This document shows, one piece after another, positions 1 to 9,710 of a stretch of DNA of 33,810 nucleotides. Under the pieces are notes generated by a model. It made no database searches. It had not been told where the DNA came from and worked only from the letters and a program-made list of their open reading frames with translations. The stretch's first letter is position 1. The number at the start of each line of letters is the position of its first letter. A program made the translations under genes and the position numbers. Source of the DNA: Hysterium pulicare CBS 123377 (taxonomy: Eukaryota; Ascomycota; Dothideomycetes; Hysteriales; Hysteriaceae); the NCBI GenBank assembly GCA_000467715.1, contig AJFK01000411.1, positions 1 to 33,810 on the forward strand, in the 5' to 3' direction.

Positions 1-153
1 TTTGGAGGGGGGTGGGTGGTGGGATGGTGTGGTGGGGAGGAGAGAGGAGAGTGGAATTGGAGAAGTGGAAAGTGATGTCGAAAGGGGGGTTAGTTTTGAT
101 GATATGTGGATGGGGGATTTGAGGAGATGATGAGGTGGGCGGAGGATGGGCAT
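1..153 (-). CDS. Possible first exon of a gene leaving the left edge (presequence-like N-terminus)
   Basis: An ATG at 153 (read leftwards) opens a frame that stays open for 51 codons to the window edge. The peptide begins MPILRPPHHLLKSPIHISSK and continues rich in Ser, Pro, Leu and Thr. It carries Arg, Lys and His but no Asp or Glu, the composition expected of a mitochondrial targeting presequence. The base before the ATG (A at -3) suits fungal initiation. No domain is visible because the window ends. The strand is pyrimidine-rich here, which by itself favours such residues, so a chance frame is a real alternative. Function unknown. Confidence 0.35.
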   Translation of the reverse strand, partial: MPILRPPHHLLKSPIHISSKLTPLSTSLSTSPIPLSSLLPTTPSHHPPPSK

Positions 154-727
154 TTCTGGGTGTTGATTTAGCTTTTATCAGAAAACTAAACTTGATGCAG
201 AGTATGGGGAGAGTTATAGCATTTGAAAGAAATGTTCACCTTTAATACCTCACTCCGCGGTTCAAACCCCGAAATTGATGTTTGAAGATGGAGTTGAAGT
301 CTCCGCTAATCGGCATTAATTCCAAAGGCGGAGATCGACATTCCGCTTCGCGCATTATTAAGCAAAGAGTCACGTGCATCTCATCCCTAACTGACGGGAA
401 CTCCTAAATTAAGTCGTAGATAGTGGGAGGTGGGTCGTAAGGTAAAATTTCGTTTGTAAAATCTTTAATTGAACGTCTTCAAACAAGGATAAAACACTAT
501 GTAATGAAGAGTGCAGGTGGTCCCTCGTTCCTCCTCCGACCAGCCCTTGCAAAAGTCCCACAAGTTTCAAATTTCATAGGAAAACGTCGAGAAAACAATG
601 AAAAGATGTTACAAAACATGTGAGAAACCATTTCTTGTCCACCTCATATTTCTCTCGAATCCCAGGTCGAGCTCGCCGGTCGCGTTAATGAATCTTCTCA
701 CACCCAAATACGTTCGGTATAGGCATC
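154..727. other. Intergenic, no gene seen
   Basis: This stretch lies between the possible left-edge exon and the 3' end of the tyrosinase. No open frame, RNA gene or repeat is convincing. A CACGTG box (about 371-376, within gtcacgtgca) is the only recognisable short motif. Confidence 0.5.
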
Positions 728-3048
728 TCACTTTCTGGCTTTGCTAGCCTTACCGGAAGTGATTTCCGGGTACGTGGTAACAGTCCCATTATATAGCAAT
801 GGTACCTTGGGATCTGTTGGAAGTGCTACGTTGGTACTGGCGATTTGAACCTTTAAACCGTTGACGCGGTCGTTCGGAACAACTGTGCCGTTTGTCTAGA
901 AAGGTTCGACGTATGTTAGCTATTATGCTGCCGTGACCAAGCTGGTAGAATACTAAAGTGGAGATGAGAAGAGGGAAAAGGAGCCATACTATAACGACGG
1001 TCCAGCTTAGCTTATCCTTCAAATACGGCACGACTACCGATGGATCCAGACAAGTCAACTTGCCCTCGACAATGACATCAAGAAGCGAAGCAGTCAGTGA
1101 TACCGAGCCTGAAACGTCGCCGGCAATATCTTCACCCATATCTGCGTTGTATGAAGTCGTGGAGTTTGCCACTAGAACTGACCAAGTCCCGATATCCGCT
1201 GGGTCATCCGTCGTAAACTCGCCTTCGAATGAGAATCGAACTTGGTAAGATGCTTCCAGAGCATGTTTGAGGGCTGATATTTTGATCTGCCAGTCCGTAA
1301 AGAACCCGTCGACGGTGATGCGACTGAAGTCATCACCAGCTGTTGTAGCTGCTGCACTGGAGCCGTTTCTAAGTCGATCTCGGACGCTGGTACTGTAAAG
1401 TATGGCAATGGATGCATTAACGCTTGCCTCGTATAGCTCCTCTGATGCAAAGTTCCATCGCTGCGTTTCTGGATACGCATATCCCAGTGACTCGGTGTCT
1501 TTGAGATCATTCGAGGTCCAGAACGTGTTCGATGTCTTCCAAAAAGGCGACAAAGGCGTATTGGCATCAACAGTCGTCTGATCAGGAATGGTAAAAGTGC
1601 CACTGTTCTCCGAAGACTGCGGAGTGACATAAAGATCCGGATGAGCGGCTTGCCAGAGAGCAAATAGACGGTCAACGTTGCTTTATGTAGTTTTAGCAAC
1701 CATGTTGGTGGATGTAAAAAGGGGACGAGTGCTTACCAATGATGCAGCATGAATATAGGGTCGAAGGCTGAATAATCTAGAGGCACCATATGTCCATTCA
1801 CTTGAGAATCCGGCGCTGTGCCTCCGGCTGTAAGATGAACCCAATTATGAGCCGATTCAAGATATTGCAAGCTGAAATTGTTCAGACCGTTCGGTGTACT
1901 AAAGCCCGTGCTAACCGTATCGTGGAGTTGACGATTTTGCTTGTTAAAGGCATCAACGACTTTAGCGTCCTGAGATTGCGCTGAAACCGTGTCTGCGCTT
2001 GGCCAACGTAGGGTCTGATTCCAATTATCCCACTGCTATACTGTTAATACACGAACTTGAGAACATTAAGTATGCATGCAAGTCACCTCTCCGTCAAAGT
2101 CTCCAGGGACAGGGCTGCATGGATGGAATCCGAAGTGATGAATTGGGTTGGATATATTCTGCTGCTTCCCGGTGATGTCGATGACTTGGATGGCTGGAGC
2201 GGCCATAAAGTCCGGTAGAACGTCGACAATGTCACGTAAAACGGCCCAGTCCCAGTAGGGTATTCGGAAATCCTGTGCAGCGAGTACATAGCGATCCCGC
2301 AATAATGGAGTGAATTGCGCAGCGATAGATTGAACGTGCGAGTATAAGAGTTGCTAGATATTGCGTAGATTAGTATCTACTTTAATTGGGGTAAGAAAAA
2401 TCCGCGGGGAGAGGCCCCAGACCGCGGAGAAGGCAGTCTTGAATGACAGGTCATACCTCGTATAAAGCAAGGTAAGCACGATGCCATCCCATGAACATTG
2501 TATTGCTATGGGGACAATAACCTGCGGACTTGCCTGGAATACCATCCGCACCTTGCCAAACCGTGAAAGGGCGACCATGAATACCTAAAGCCTAGGTCAG
2601 AGATCAATACTTCCGACTGAGAGTGATGACAGACCGGCAATCTGATAGAATGACAATGGATCGTTTTCATTCATCAATTGGAAGTCGCGGAGACCAAGAA
2701 GGTAAAGGTTCCATTGATCCGGGTTGGTTGCTTGCAGATCGCGAATTTCTCTTCTTATCGGCACAGATCCTGTGGAAATCCTCCTTAGCAACAAATCCAA
2801 TCCTTCACCAATATGGCTCACCTACCGTAGGTTGTTTTTCCGCTGGTAACTCCAGTGATCAAGAAGTGATCCTGCCCAGGCGCTTGCCTTTGTCCTTTTG
2901 AACTCCGGAGCTCGGGTCCTGGATGAGACAATACCGAAGTGGTAAGACTCTTCCCAGTGACATGCCAGGCATGGATTGTGGGAAGGCAGGTCAAAAGTGG
3001 CCATAGAAAGACCCATATTTGAAACAACAACGGCGGATGAGGCCACAT
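728..3048 (-). CDS. Tyrosinase (type-3 copper monooxygenase), seven exons, 636 aa
   Basis: Oxidises phenols to o-quinones. Exons by eye: 3048-2826, 2769-2635, 2584-2457, 2353-2087, 2035-1737, 1680-990 and 895-728; they sum to 1911 nt in one frame. The N-terminus (residues about 7-27) is strongly hydrophobic and may be a signal peptide, followed by HFLITGV, the usual start of the catalytic domain. CuA ligands are H122 (GIHGRPF), H145 (CPHS) and H154 (GWHR); C143 in C-x-H is placed like the Cys that forms a thioether to a copper His in Neurospora tyrosinase. CuB ligands are H314 and H318 (HNWVH) and H350 in DPIFMLHHCNVD, which fits the classic CuB signature. FRIPYWDWA is also canonical. Residues from about 400 form the tyrosinase C-terminal domain, usually a removable shield. 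The last intron (989-896) must be spliced to give the conserved tail ending in YPEITSGK. The upstream neighbour is a LanC-like gene in the same orientation. Family certain; exact start less so. Confidence 0.92.
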
Positions 3049-3997
3049 TGCTTTGTACAGTACCTCGACCGCAAAGAGCAGATGTGTCCGTGGGAGTCCC
3101 TATAATGAACGGGAAGTATCAGCGGCAGGTGTGGCACTAAAAAGAATCCTCAAGGCGCTACCTTCACAGGCAAAGTACATGCAGGTAAGTACCAGCTCGA
3201 GTCGCTCCCGTAAGGTTGTTGTATTCAAGTCCTTGAGTTCCTTGTTGGAGACTGAGTGAGTGCAGGCCTCGGGGTGATTCATGCCTGTAGCCGTTGTTCT
3301 CACGATGATCTTACGACATTCCGTAAGCTAAAGACGTACCTAGGCAGGTAGGAGCCAGCGAGAACATGCTAGTTGGCGACAGCGGGCCAATTGGATGTTA
3401 TGGCCGTAGAATCGACGACCTTATGACCTCGCTGGACATAAACGTGGAAGGAGCGACCTCGAGGGCGAAGGCCACACGCGAGCCTGTCGGGATAGATCAA
3501 GCAAGCACGAGACCGAGGCATAGCTAAAACGGAAGTGACAGGATCCACAAACAATCTCTTTGCGTTGCACAGGAAACGGGGACGTTACGCTACAGGCACC
3601 CTTGACAGCTCGTGGGCAGCGGAGACGTATATGGTCCTAGATTTGTAGAAAAGGCAATGCGCAGGGGAACACAGAATCAATGAAATAGCTAGTTGAAGCC
3701 ACTGTAATAAAGGATCTACCATGTTTCGGAAAGCAGGCATCTCAACAGAGAGGTCATATGAGAATGGGGAGACTGCCATTGTGTAAAAACGTCAAATGCT
3801 GGCTACAATCATTGATTCGCAAAGGGCCAAAAAGGACGCAGAAACCACCACATTGTGCAGCGAAGGGCGTACGTCTATTGATTGCTCGGAGAAGTGTGCT
3901 GAAGAGGATCGCCCAGAATGTATTTCATAATTCTCGTGTCATCGTGTACCTCGTCGAATGTCCTGCTCGTACCGGATTGAGCAAGAATTCGTACCAC
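3049..3997. other. Intergenic between LanC-like gene and tyrosinase
   Basis: This 949 bp stretch is the promoter side of the tyrosinase and the 3' side of the LanC-like gene. Short frames exist on both strands, but none shows a domain, a signal peptide or family resemblance, and none contains a repeated core that would suggest a peptide precursor. I see no repeat or RNA gene. Confidence 0.5.
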
Positions 3998-5140
3998 TCA
4001 TATGTCGTTGTATCCAAGAAATCTCTTCTCCAAGCGTTTATCCGCAACCGCCCAAGCCCATGCCCTGCCAGCTTCACCACACCACAGCGCGGATGGGTCA
4101 TCTGATTTATCCAACATCCCATCCTTTTCCATCGATCTCATCTCATGACCAGTTGTATAAGTCAGGAAATGCTCAAACTCTTTGTCTTCCAGTGCTAAAG
4201 CGTTGCCGGAAATGCCATGGCAAAGGCACGGTTCTTTGGTCAAGAGACCGCGCTCCAATATGCACGCTCGCGCCTTGCTGATAGCTCTGTCGATGCGATC
4301 ATTGAGATTGGGGAAGTACTTCTTGATAGACAATAGTGAAGTAACCATTCCGGGTGCACCGTGACAAAAGTGAACAAGTCGATCTCGCCCAGGTGGAATG
4401 GAGGCAGGGAAGTTGCCGCTTTCGTACTGGTAGCTGAGGAGTGCACCCAGTTCCGCCTCCAGTTTGGGAGCCCATTTTGGATCAGTCAAGACAATTTGCG
4501 TGATGATTCCCATTGCACCATGCGCAGCACCCACGTACGCCTTTCCATGCCATTTCCAAGGGCGTGGACTTTCCATAATGGCATCGATCACTTCGTCGCT
4601 CGTATCATCGATCAAATCTAGCGATTTCTTGTCCTCTAGGAACGACCCTCGGACTAAGCGTAACAAGTAGAGGTATCCCGCTCGGCCGTACAACCACTCG
4701 TCAGATGCTTCCTCGTCAGTAGTAACAGCGGCGAAGTTGCATAACTCTTTCACCGTGTCCGGATCTCTCGCAGTCGCAGCATAAAGAGCGAGCAGAGCCA
4801 TGATGTCGTCGTTTATTCCACATTTACTCGGCGTTGGACCAGGATAATCTTTGATGTTGGATTGCGCTTGTTCGATGTAGGCAGCCGACCACGTATTCAT
4901 GGGGAAATCGTCAAGAACCATGTCCGGATAGATTGCGTGAAGCGCAAAGAAGAGATAGGCAATAGAAATTGGTCCATAATATAGACCACCTCCAGGAGGG
5001 ACCCGGTGTGGAGGATAATCAGTGATGAGGCGGGTCAAGGAAGCAATCAATTGTTTGTGAGGATCTCGTCGAGCTAGAGCGGCGTCATTCCGAAAATAGC
5101 GAGGCAGATGGGCAGCAGGCGCTGATGCTGGCTCAGACAT
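3998..5140 (-). CDS. LanC-like zinc protein (lanthionine cyclase/LANCL superfamily), 380 aa
   Basis: Single exon. The start at 5140 is preferred over an in-frame ATG at 5251 because the context is caccATGTC and the family usually begins shortly before a RYF(x)ND-type motif (RYFRNDA, residues 14-20). The repeated Gly-rich turns of the LanC alpha/alpha barrel are visible in order: GLYYGPISIAYLF (52-64), WLYGRAGYLYLL (149-160), GAAHGAMGI (204-212), FCHGAPGM (258-265), CLCHGISGNA (305-314) and WCGEAGRAWAWA (353-364). The three expected zinc ligands are intact: C259, C307 and H308. Bacterial LanC adds Cys thiols to dehydroamino acids; eukaryotic LANCL1/2 add glutathione to dehydrated Ser/Thr residues. 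Fungal members are little characterised, so the substrate here is unknown. It sits upstream of the tyrosinase on the same strand; a joint role is inference. Length and the C-terminal FLGYNDI look complete. Confidence 0.9.
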   Translation of the reverse strand: MSEPASAPAAHLPRYFRNDAALARRDPHKQLIASLTRLITDYPPHRVPPGGGLYYGPISIAYLFFALHAIYPDMVLDDFPMNTWSAAYIEQAQSNIKDYPGPTPSKCGINDDIMALLALYAATARDPDTVKELCNFAAVTTDEEASDEWLYGRAGYLYLLRLVRGSFLEDKKSLDLIDDTSDEVIDAIMESPRPWKWHGKAYVGAAHGAMGIITQIVLTDPKWAPKLEAELGALLSYQYESGNFPASIPPGRDRLVHFCHGAPGMVTSLLSIKKYFPNLNDRIDRAISKARACILERGLLTKEPCLCHGISGNALALEDKEFEHFLTYTTGHEMRSMEKDGMLDKSDDPSALWCGEAGRAWAWAVADKRLEKRFLGYNDI

Positions 5141-5854
5141 GGTGAATAGTACGGACCCGAATTCGAAGTTTGGTCTACAAGTCGTCCACTTCGCAGTGTT
5201 GCAAATTTGTTCGCGAGGTGACGTCAGCACGAGGTTGAGTGTGTAGTGCACTAAAACAGGTGAAGTTCGGCGCTTTCTCTAGTGATAAAAACTTCGGATT
5301 CTAGGTATATTGAAGGAAAGTCGAGGCTTGGTGATGTGCATACAAGTGTACAGGATTGGAAGAGGTTGCAGAAAGCCAAGTCAGATTGATTGTCCGAATC
5401 TAATCACGTGGTCTTAGCCTCAACCGGGTCCGGGCGATCAACGAATCAGATACTGGGTGATGAAGATAATCCTAATCGGCCTTTTGGCTGGTCTGACATT
5501 TACTATAAGAGCTATAGCTAAGCAGTCCAATTTCTACCAATCTGCAAAAAGAGACATTATATTGACAAGACCGCCCAAGGTGACAAAAAAAACCCATCCT
5601 GCCCTTGTGCTTCGATATACCAACCACTACAAGGCATATGATTCCATAGATTACATACATCCTACCATATTCTGCGAGTAAAACTTCGGAAGACCAGATC
5701 TGCTAATTGCCTTAATCTTCCAGGCAGATCTTAAGCTCGGATAGAAGACATTCGACATTTGACATTAAGAGTATTCCGAAGACATCCACACCATAAGAGA
5801 TTTCACAGATAGAGTGCGTTCCACCAATACGATTTCTCTTCCATTGCGCCATTC
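5141..5854. other. Intergenic, with one doubtful small ORF
   Basis: This holds the LanC-like promoter and the 3' flank of the membrane-protein gene. A CACGTG box lies near 5405. A 74-codon plus-strand frame (5457-5681) starts with a hydrophobic, signal-like stretch but has no homology I recognise and ends in AT-rich sequence; I do not call it a gene. Confidence 0.4.
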
Positions 5855-7112
5855 TTAAGGGGTGATGGGGCTGACAGGGCTCATATTACTCCAAGCGGCT
5901 GCAGACATGTCCGGCACAACATGCGGTTGTGATAGACGCGACGATGCTGTCCGTGAGTATTCGGTCCAGCTCATCACATGAGTACCGTCGTCATTCCGGT
6001 TTCGCCGTAAGCGTGACCTTTCAGCTGCCTCTTCCGACGATTCGAAGGGATTCTTGGCGGTGGCTGGTACCTCAGGAATGCTTATCAGCCGATCAGGCGA
6101 CATCCCCTCCATCTCGAGTGTCGGGCGTATCGGGGTTCCGTCAAGATGTGGTACTGGATCGGGCTCAACGTTACTGAACCTTGCCTTCTCTTCGTCGTCA
6201 TGGAAAGCCACGACTATCGTTTCGGAATCTGTAACGGAGTCGCGGACTGCTGCATTCGCGCCGCTGCTGGTCGGGCCGGTGGCACCTGTGCAACAATGAG
6301 CTGCAAGCTCGTCGATCATCTTGCGTAAGTTGTGCGACTCACCATTTAGCTGGTCAGACATGTCCTCTTCGTGGGGTGCGAATGCTGGTGCTGTTGATTC
6401 CTGTTTTTGCTTTGCACGTTTCCTCTGACTTAAGACGAATACTAGAAGTAAGGCCAGTACAAAGATGGCCACGCCGCCAATAACACTTCCTACTATGACA
6501 CCAGTTGGATGATGCAAAGTGGAGTGTGATATTGTTTGATTGGACGCTGGAGAGGATGGTTGGACCTGCGTCGCTGAAGATATCTGTTGCCCACGGCTTG
6601 ACGATGCTGTAGAAGCTAAATTGCCGCTTTGCGTTGATACTGGACTGGGAATCAAAGATGCGCTTGTTGTAGAAGACGGCCGAGCGGAAGGGCCATTGGA
6701 AGCAGTCGAAGTTGATGCATAAGATATCGCACTTGAACTTGAAGGCGCCGGGAAGCCTGAGATGGAGCTGGGAAAGACGCTACTGATGCCTGGTAAATTG
6801 CTCAGATTCATTCTTGACAAAAAGGAAGGAATGTTTTCAGGATGGAAAGCCATAGATCCATTTCTGCATCTTTGAAGTGCAGTCCACCGTGATGATATTG
6901 GCTGTTGCCATGATTACGACGCCTGTGAAAATCGACGCACAATGAGGAAACTAGAGAATACATACTCGCTGTCTGTGTCGGAGAATCGTTTGGGCACCCG
7001 GACGGGGAGTTACACGGATCTACAGCACAGCATCCATCAAAGCCATTGGAAGAGCAGACATATTGCTGGGTGCCAGCAGGGCAGTCTCGATTAAGAGAGG
7101 GATGCGCATTGC
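5855..7112 (-). CDS. Single-pass membrane protein with six-Cys ectodomain and Ser/Thr-rich stalk (5' end unresolved)
   Basis: The 3' exon (6789-5855) encodes a Ser/Thr/Pro-rich, probably O-glycosylated stalk, a transmembrane helix (GVIVGSVIGGVAIFVLALLL), a basic stop-transfer RKRAKQK and a long acidic/polar cytoplasmic tail ending NMSPVSPITP. Upstream, 7112-6966 encodes a compact Cys module reading CPAGTQQYVC, then GFDGCCAVDPC and GCPND, an arrangement I know from many fungal wall-facing membrane proteins. Joining the two through a GTATGT...TTACCAG intron (6965-6790, 176 bp) keeps frame. The module is preceded by an AG (7114-7113) and an in-frame stop, so the signal-peptide exon lies further upstream and is not identified. 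A shorter model starting at the ATG at 6853 would lose the ectodomain. The topology suggests a cell-surface sensor or adhesin-like protein; no catalytic domain is seen and the function is unknown. Confidence 0.65.
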
Positions 7113-7958
7113 CTTAACAACATTGTATGCAGCGAAGAGTGTAGTGTCAAGAATGAAGTAAGCCAAATCCAACAGCAAATATAAGGTGTTATCTTAATGG
7201 TGACCTGTGAGCGTGGCGTGGCCCCAGCGATGAGAGGGGTCAGGCGGGCTTAGTTTAGGAAAGGATGCAGAACTTCAGGCGGCTGCGCCTTGCATGAAAA
7301 CGGGCCGTTCATCGTAAGTAAGCAAATCGGAGTGAATTTGACTGCAAACGGGTATGTTGTTTCGTTTCCAACATTCTGATCTACATTTAAAAGTTAGTCT
7401 AGTCTTGAAACATCTTACCCCGTGAGGTGCGATATATTTTTGAGGCTGGCCTATATTTTTCGGCTGCTCACCATCCGAAAGATTATGTATAAATAAACTA
7501 TTCCAACAGTTCGCACAACCCTAATTCTATTTCGTTCGATTAGGCACTTTTGCCTTTGCCGCCTGTATCTGATGTTGGACGGGGGTCAGAAAGGCTGAAG
7601 TGCATTTTTAGATGCGGCGTTAACGATTAACGATCCCAACTAAGCCTAAGCGTTTAACAGCGCTTGAAGAGAAAGGGAACGTAAGCAAACCTTCTAGAAG
7701 TATTCGGACGGAGCATCCAAATACGCTACACCTCTGAGTACCCACAGGAGTGTAAGTTATGTAGGCGACAAATACGACGAGGCTCTCCAATGATGCCGCC
7801 CGGTGAGAAGGCTGCCAAGAGGGCGTACACGGCTGAAGACGACAGAGATCTCTCTTCATCTTTCACTCCAGAAACAGTTCCCTTCTTTAAGTTGGAACTT
7901 CGTTGGACGATTTAAAAGAATTTATACACGCACAAAAAACCCTCGTTCAGCTTTTGAA
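7113..7958. other. Divergent intergenic region
   Basis: It lies between the membrane-protein gene (minus) and the Cys-rich protein (plus). The missing 5' exon of the former is probably inside. A TATA-like tgtataaataaa occurs near 7486-7497. Frame 7803-7958 is open in phase with the downstream gene but shows no conserved residues and is treated as 5' leader. Confidence 0.4.
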
Positions 7959-8936
7959 ATGCGACCTCCTTGCCATACCGGGGCTATTGCTTTTGGACTT
8001 ACCGTTTGCGCTGCTACTGTTGCTGCCTGGTCGGTCTTTGTAACCCACCTTGTCAATACAGCACAGGTAATACAGAGCGCGGAGCACTGGACCAGCACTG
8101 CGCGATTGCAATATGCTCTCTGCTACGATGGCTGCAATGACTGTATTGACGTGGATACAATCGAGACAGCCTGTCGTCTAACAACCCAAGTGGACGTGTC
8201 CAATATCGTTTGCGATGCCAGCAAACTATGGACGTGGGAAGACCAAGCCCGATACCCAGAAGAGTGTCTCCAAGCCGTTGGCGACATCTTCAAGTCAGAC
8301 GCCCTCTGGTGGAAAAAGTTCTGGTACAAGACACTCTACCTACTGGCCGTTATCGCCCTTCCTGCAGGGTTTGTGGCTTGCGCTTTCATGGACGATTGCC
8401 TTGAGAAATGCCGGCAAAACCCTCGCCGTGTTAGGAGACGAAGCAAGAGCCATATGCCTCTTCTCACTGCGGCTACTGTATCCGTTCTTGCACTCTCCCT
8501 ACCCACCCAAGCCTCCGCCTACGCTTGTATGTATCAGCACCCGGAATATAATCAGCTCTTCGCAAACGAGGACGGATCCCTCTATGGCGTCGTCCATGGC
8601 TGGCTCTCGAACTGCTTCGACTACGAATATTCTTGCGGCGAATCTTGTGCGACAGCCTCGGCAGGCGAGAAGCAAACATGTAGCCCCATATATTGCACCC
8701 AACCAAGAACAGATCTGGCACCATCTGACTTTGTTCGGTCGGCTGCACGGCGCGTGCAACGATGCGGATTGAGGCTGGTAGATGCTGTGCCGGGCGTAGT
8801 GGATAAGCGGATCGCCAACCCTAGGATTGAGGGCAAGTTGTGGGTCAAGGTGTCTGTGAATCGGTTCAATGGTTCAAGCGGCGTGGAGGAAGACGTGAGA
8901 TGCTTGTATAACATGGTGGAAGCGCCGAACTGGTGA
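7959..8936 (+). CDS. Cys-rich membrane protein of unknown function, 325 aa
   Basis: The start is set at the ATG at 7959, which puts a hydrophobic helix (AIAFGLTVCAATVAAWSVFV) near the N-terminus; an in-frame start 52 codons upstream adds only a basic, unconvincing extension. The order is: helix 1, a Cys-containing loop with CYDGCNDC, a second helix (TLYLLAVIALPAGFVACAFM), a very basic linker (RRVRRRSK), a third hydrophobic stretch ending LSLPTQASA that resembles a signal-peptidase site, and a C-terminal Cys-rich domain starting YACMYQHPEYNQLF. The end runs through RIANPRIEGKLWVKVSVN to VRCLYNM. The basic linker could also be a Kex2-type processing region. I do not recognise a named family and assign no function. 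Single exon, apparently complete. Confidence 0.75.
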   Translation: MRPPCHTGAIAFGLTVCAATVAAWSVFVTHLVNTAQVIQSAEHWTSTARLQYALCYDGCNDCIDVDTIETACRLTTQVDVSNIVCDASKLWTWEDQARYPEECLQAVGDIFKSDALWWKKFWYKTLYLLAVIALPAGFVACAFMDDCLEKCRQNPRRVRRRSKSHMPLLTAATVSVLALSLPTQASAYACMYQHPEYNQLFANEDGSLYGVVHGWLSNCFDYEYSCGESCATASAGEKQTCSPIYCTQPRTDLAPSDFVRSAARRVQRCGLRLVDAVPGVVDKRIANPRIEGKLWVKVSVNRFNGSSGVEEDVRCLYNMVEAPNW

Positions 8937-9710
8937 GAGATGAATGAAAGCGCTCGAGTTAGGAGCCAGAGGGAATCAGGTTAGCGCAAGCTGACTAACG
9001 CGACACGATGTCTTTCTCCCTTCACGATTGCTCACGATTGCCTCCCATTAATTCCAGCGCACCTAGGTCGAGATTCGGCATCTTTGAAAGCTATTCATTC
9101 TTCTTTTTGATCAATGGTCAGAACAACATGTTTCCACAAGGCACGCTAGATTCATGCCTGCCTCTGACGAGCGTCCACAATGACTTTCCTGTGGGACACG
9201 TTAGCGACGTCTTTACGCGGCTCCCTCTTGCATGACCATCAGTATTTATCCAAACCTATCTGTATTTTGAGACTTCCGAAATTTCGTATGTTTTATTCAC
9301 CGTTTGGGCATAGTGAACACTGCCGCCTCGCATGTTTGGCCTTTCCGGGTTGAAGCAAGTCATCTTTAGTGTTGAAACCCTTCAATTATGTATCGGGTAC
9401 CTGCATGTAAGATGTACGTCAATTATGCTCAGGATGCACCATGTTTAGGGATTCGAAACCACTCAACGTATCTTTGAATACGGCATCATACCAACCAAAA
9501 CCAATCAACAACCGACCAAATGCTTCGATTATTCATGACCCCGCTTAGAATACTATAATCGGCATTTCCCAAACATCTTCCCGAGAATTCCCAGAGACCT
9601 CCGGAGATATCTCAACTAAAGACTTCAAGCCGGCGCATTCGTTGCCTTCAAAATTTGAGGAAGGGATCAAGCAGTCCCAAATCGCAACAAGAGCCCAACC
9701 ACTTACTGCC
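8937..9710. other. Intergenic, no gene seen
   Basis: The 3' flanks of two convergent genes. A 75-codon frame at 9008-9235 shows no domain. Nothing else is supportable. Confidence 0.5.

Noticed and set aside
250-275. tRNA-like B box (ggttcaaaccc)
   Set aside because: The T-stem does not pair properly and no A box or acceptor stem fits at the right distance.
789-995. C-terminal transmembrane anchor of the tyrosinase
   Set aside because: The hydrophobic stretch is encoded by intron 6; splicing gives a better family match and a soluble tail.
3758-4105. 115-codon plus-strand ORF over the 3' end of the LanC-like gene
   Set aside because: It overlaps the real gene on the opposite strand and has no conserved features.
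5141-5251. 37-residue N-terminal extension of the LanC-like protein
   Set aside because: In frame but not resembling the family; the ATG at 5140 has better context.
7803-7958. 52-residue N-terminal extension of the Cys-rich membrane protein
   Set aside because: Basic, featureless sequence; starting at 7959 places the first helix at the N-terminus.
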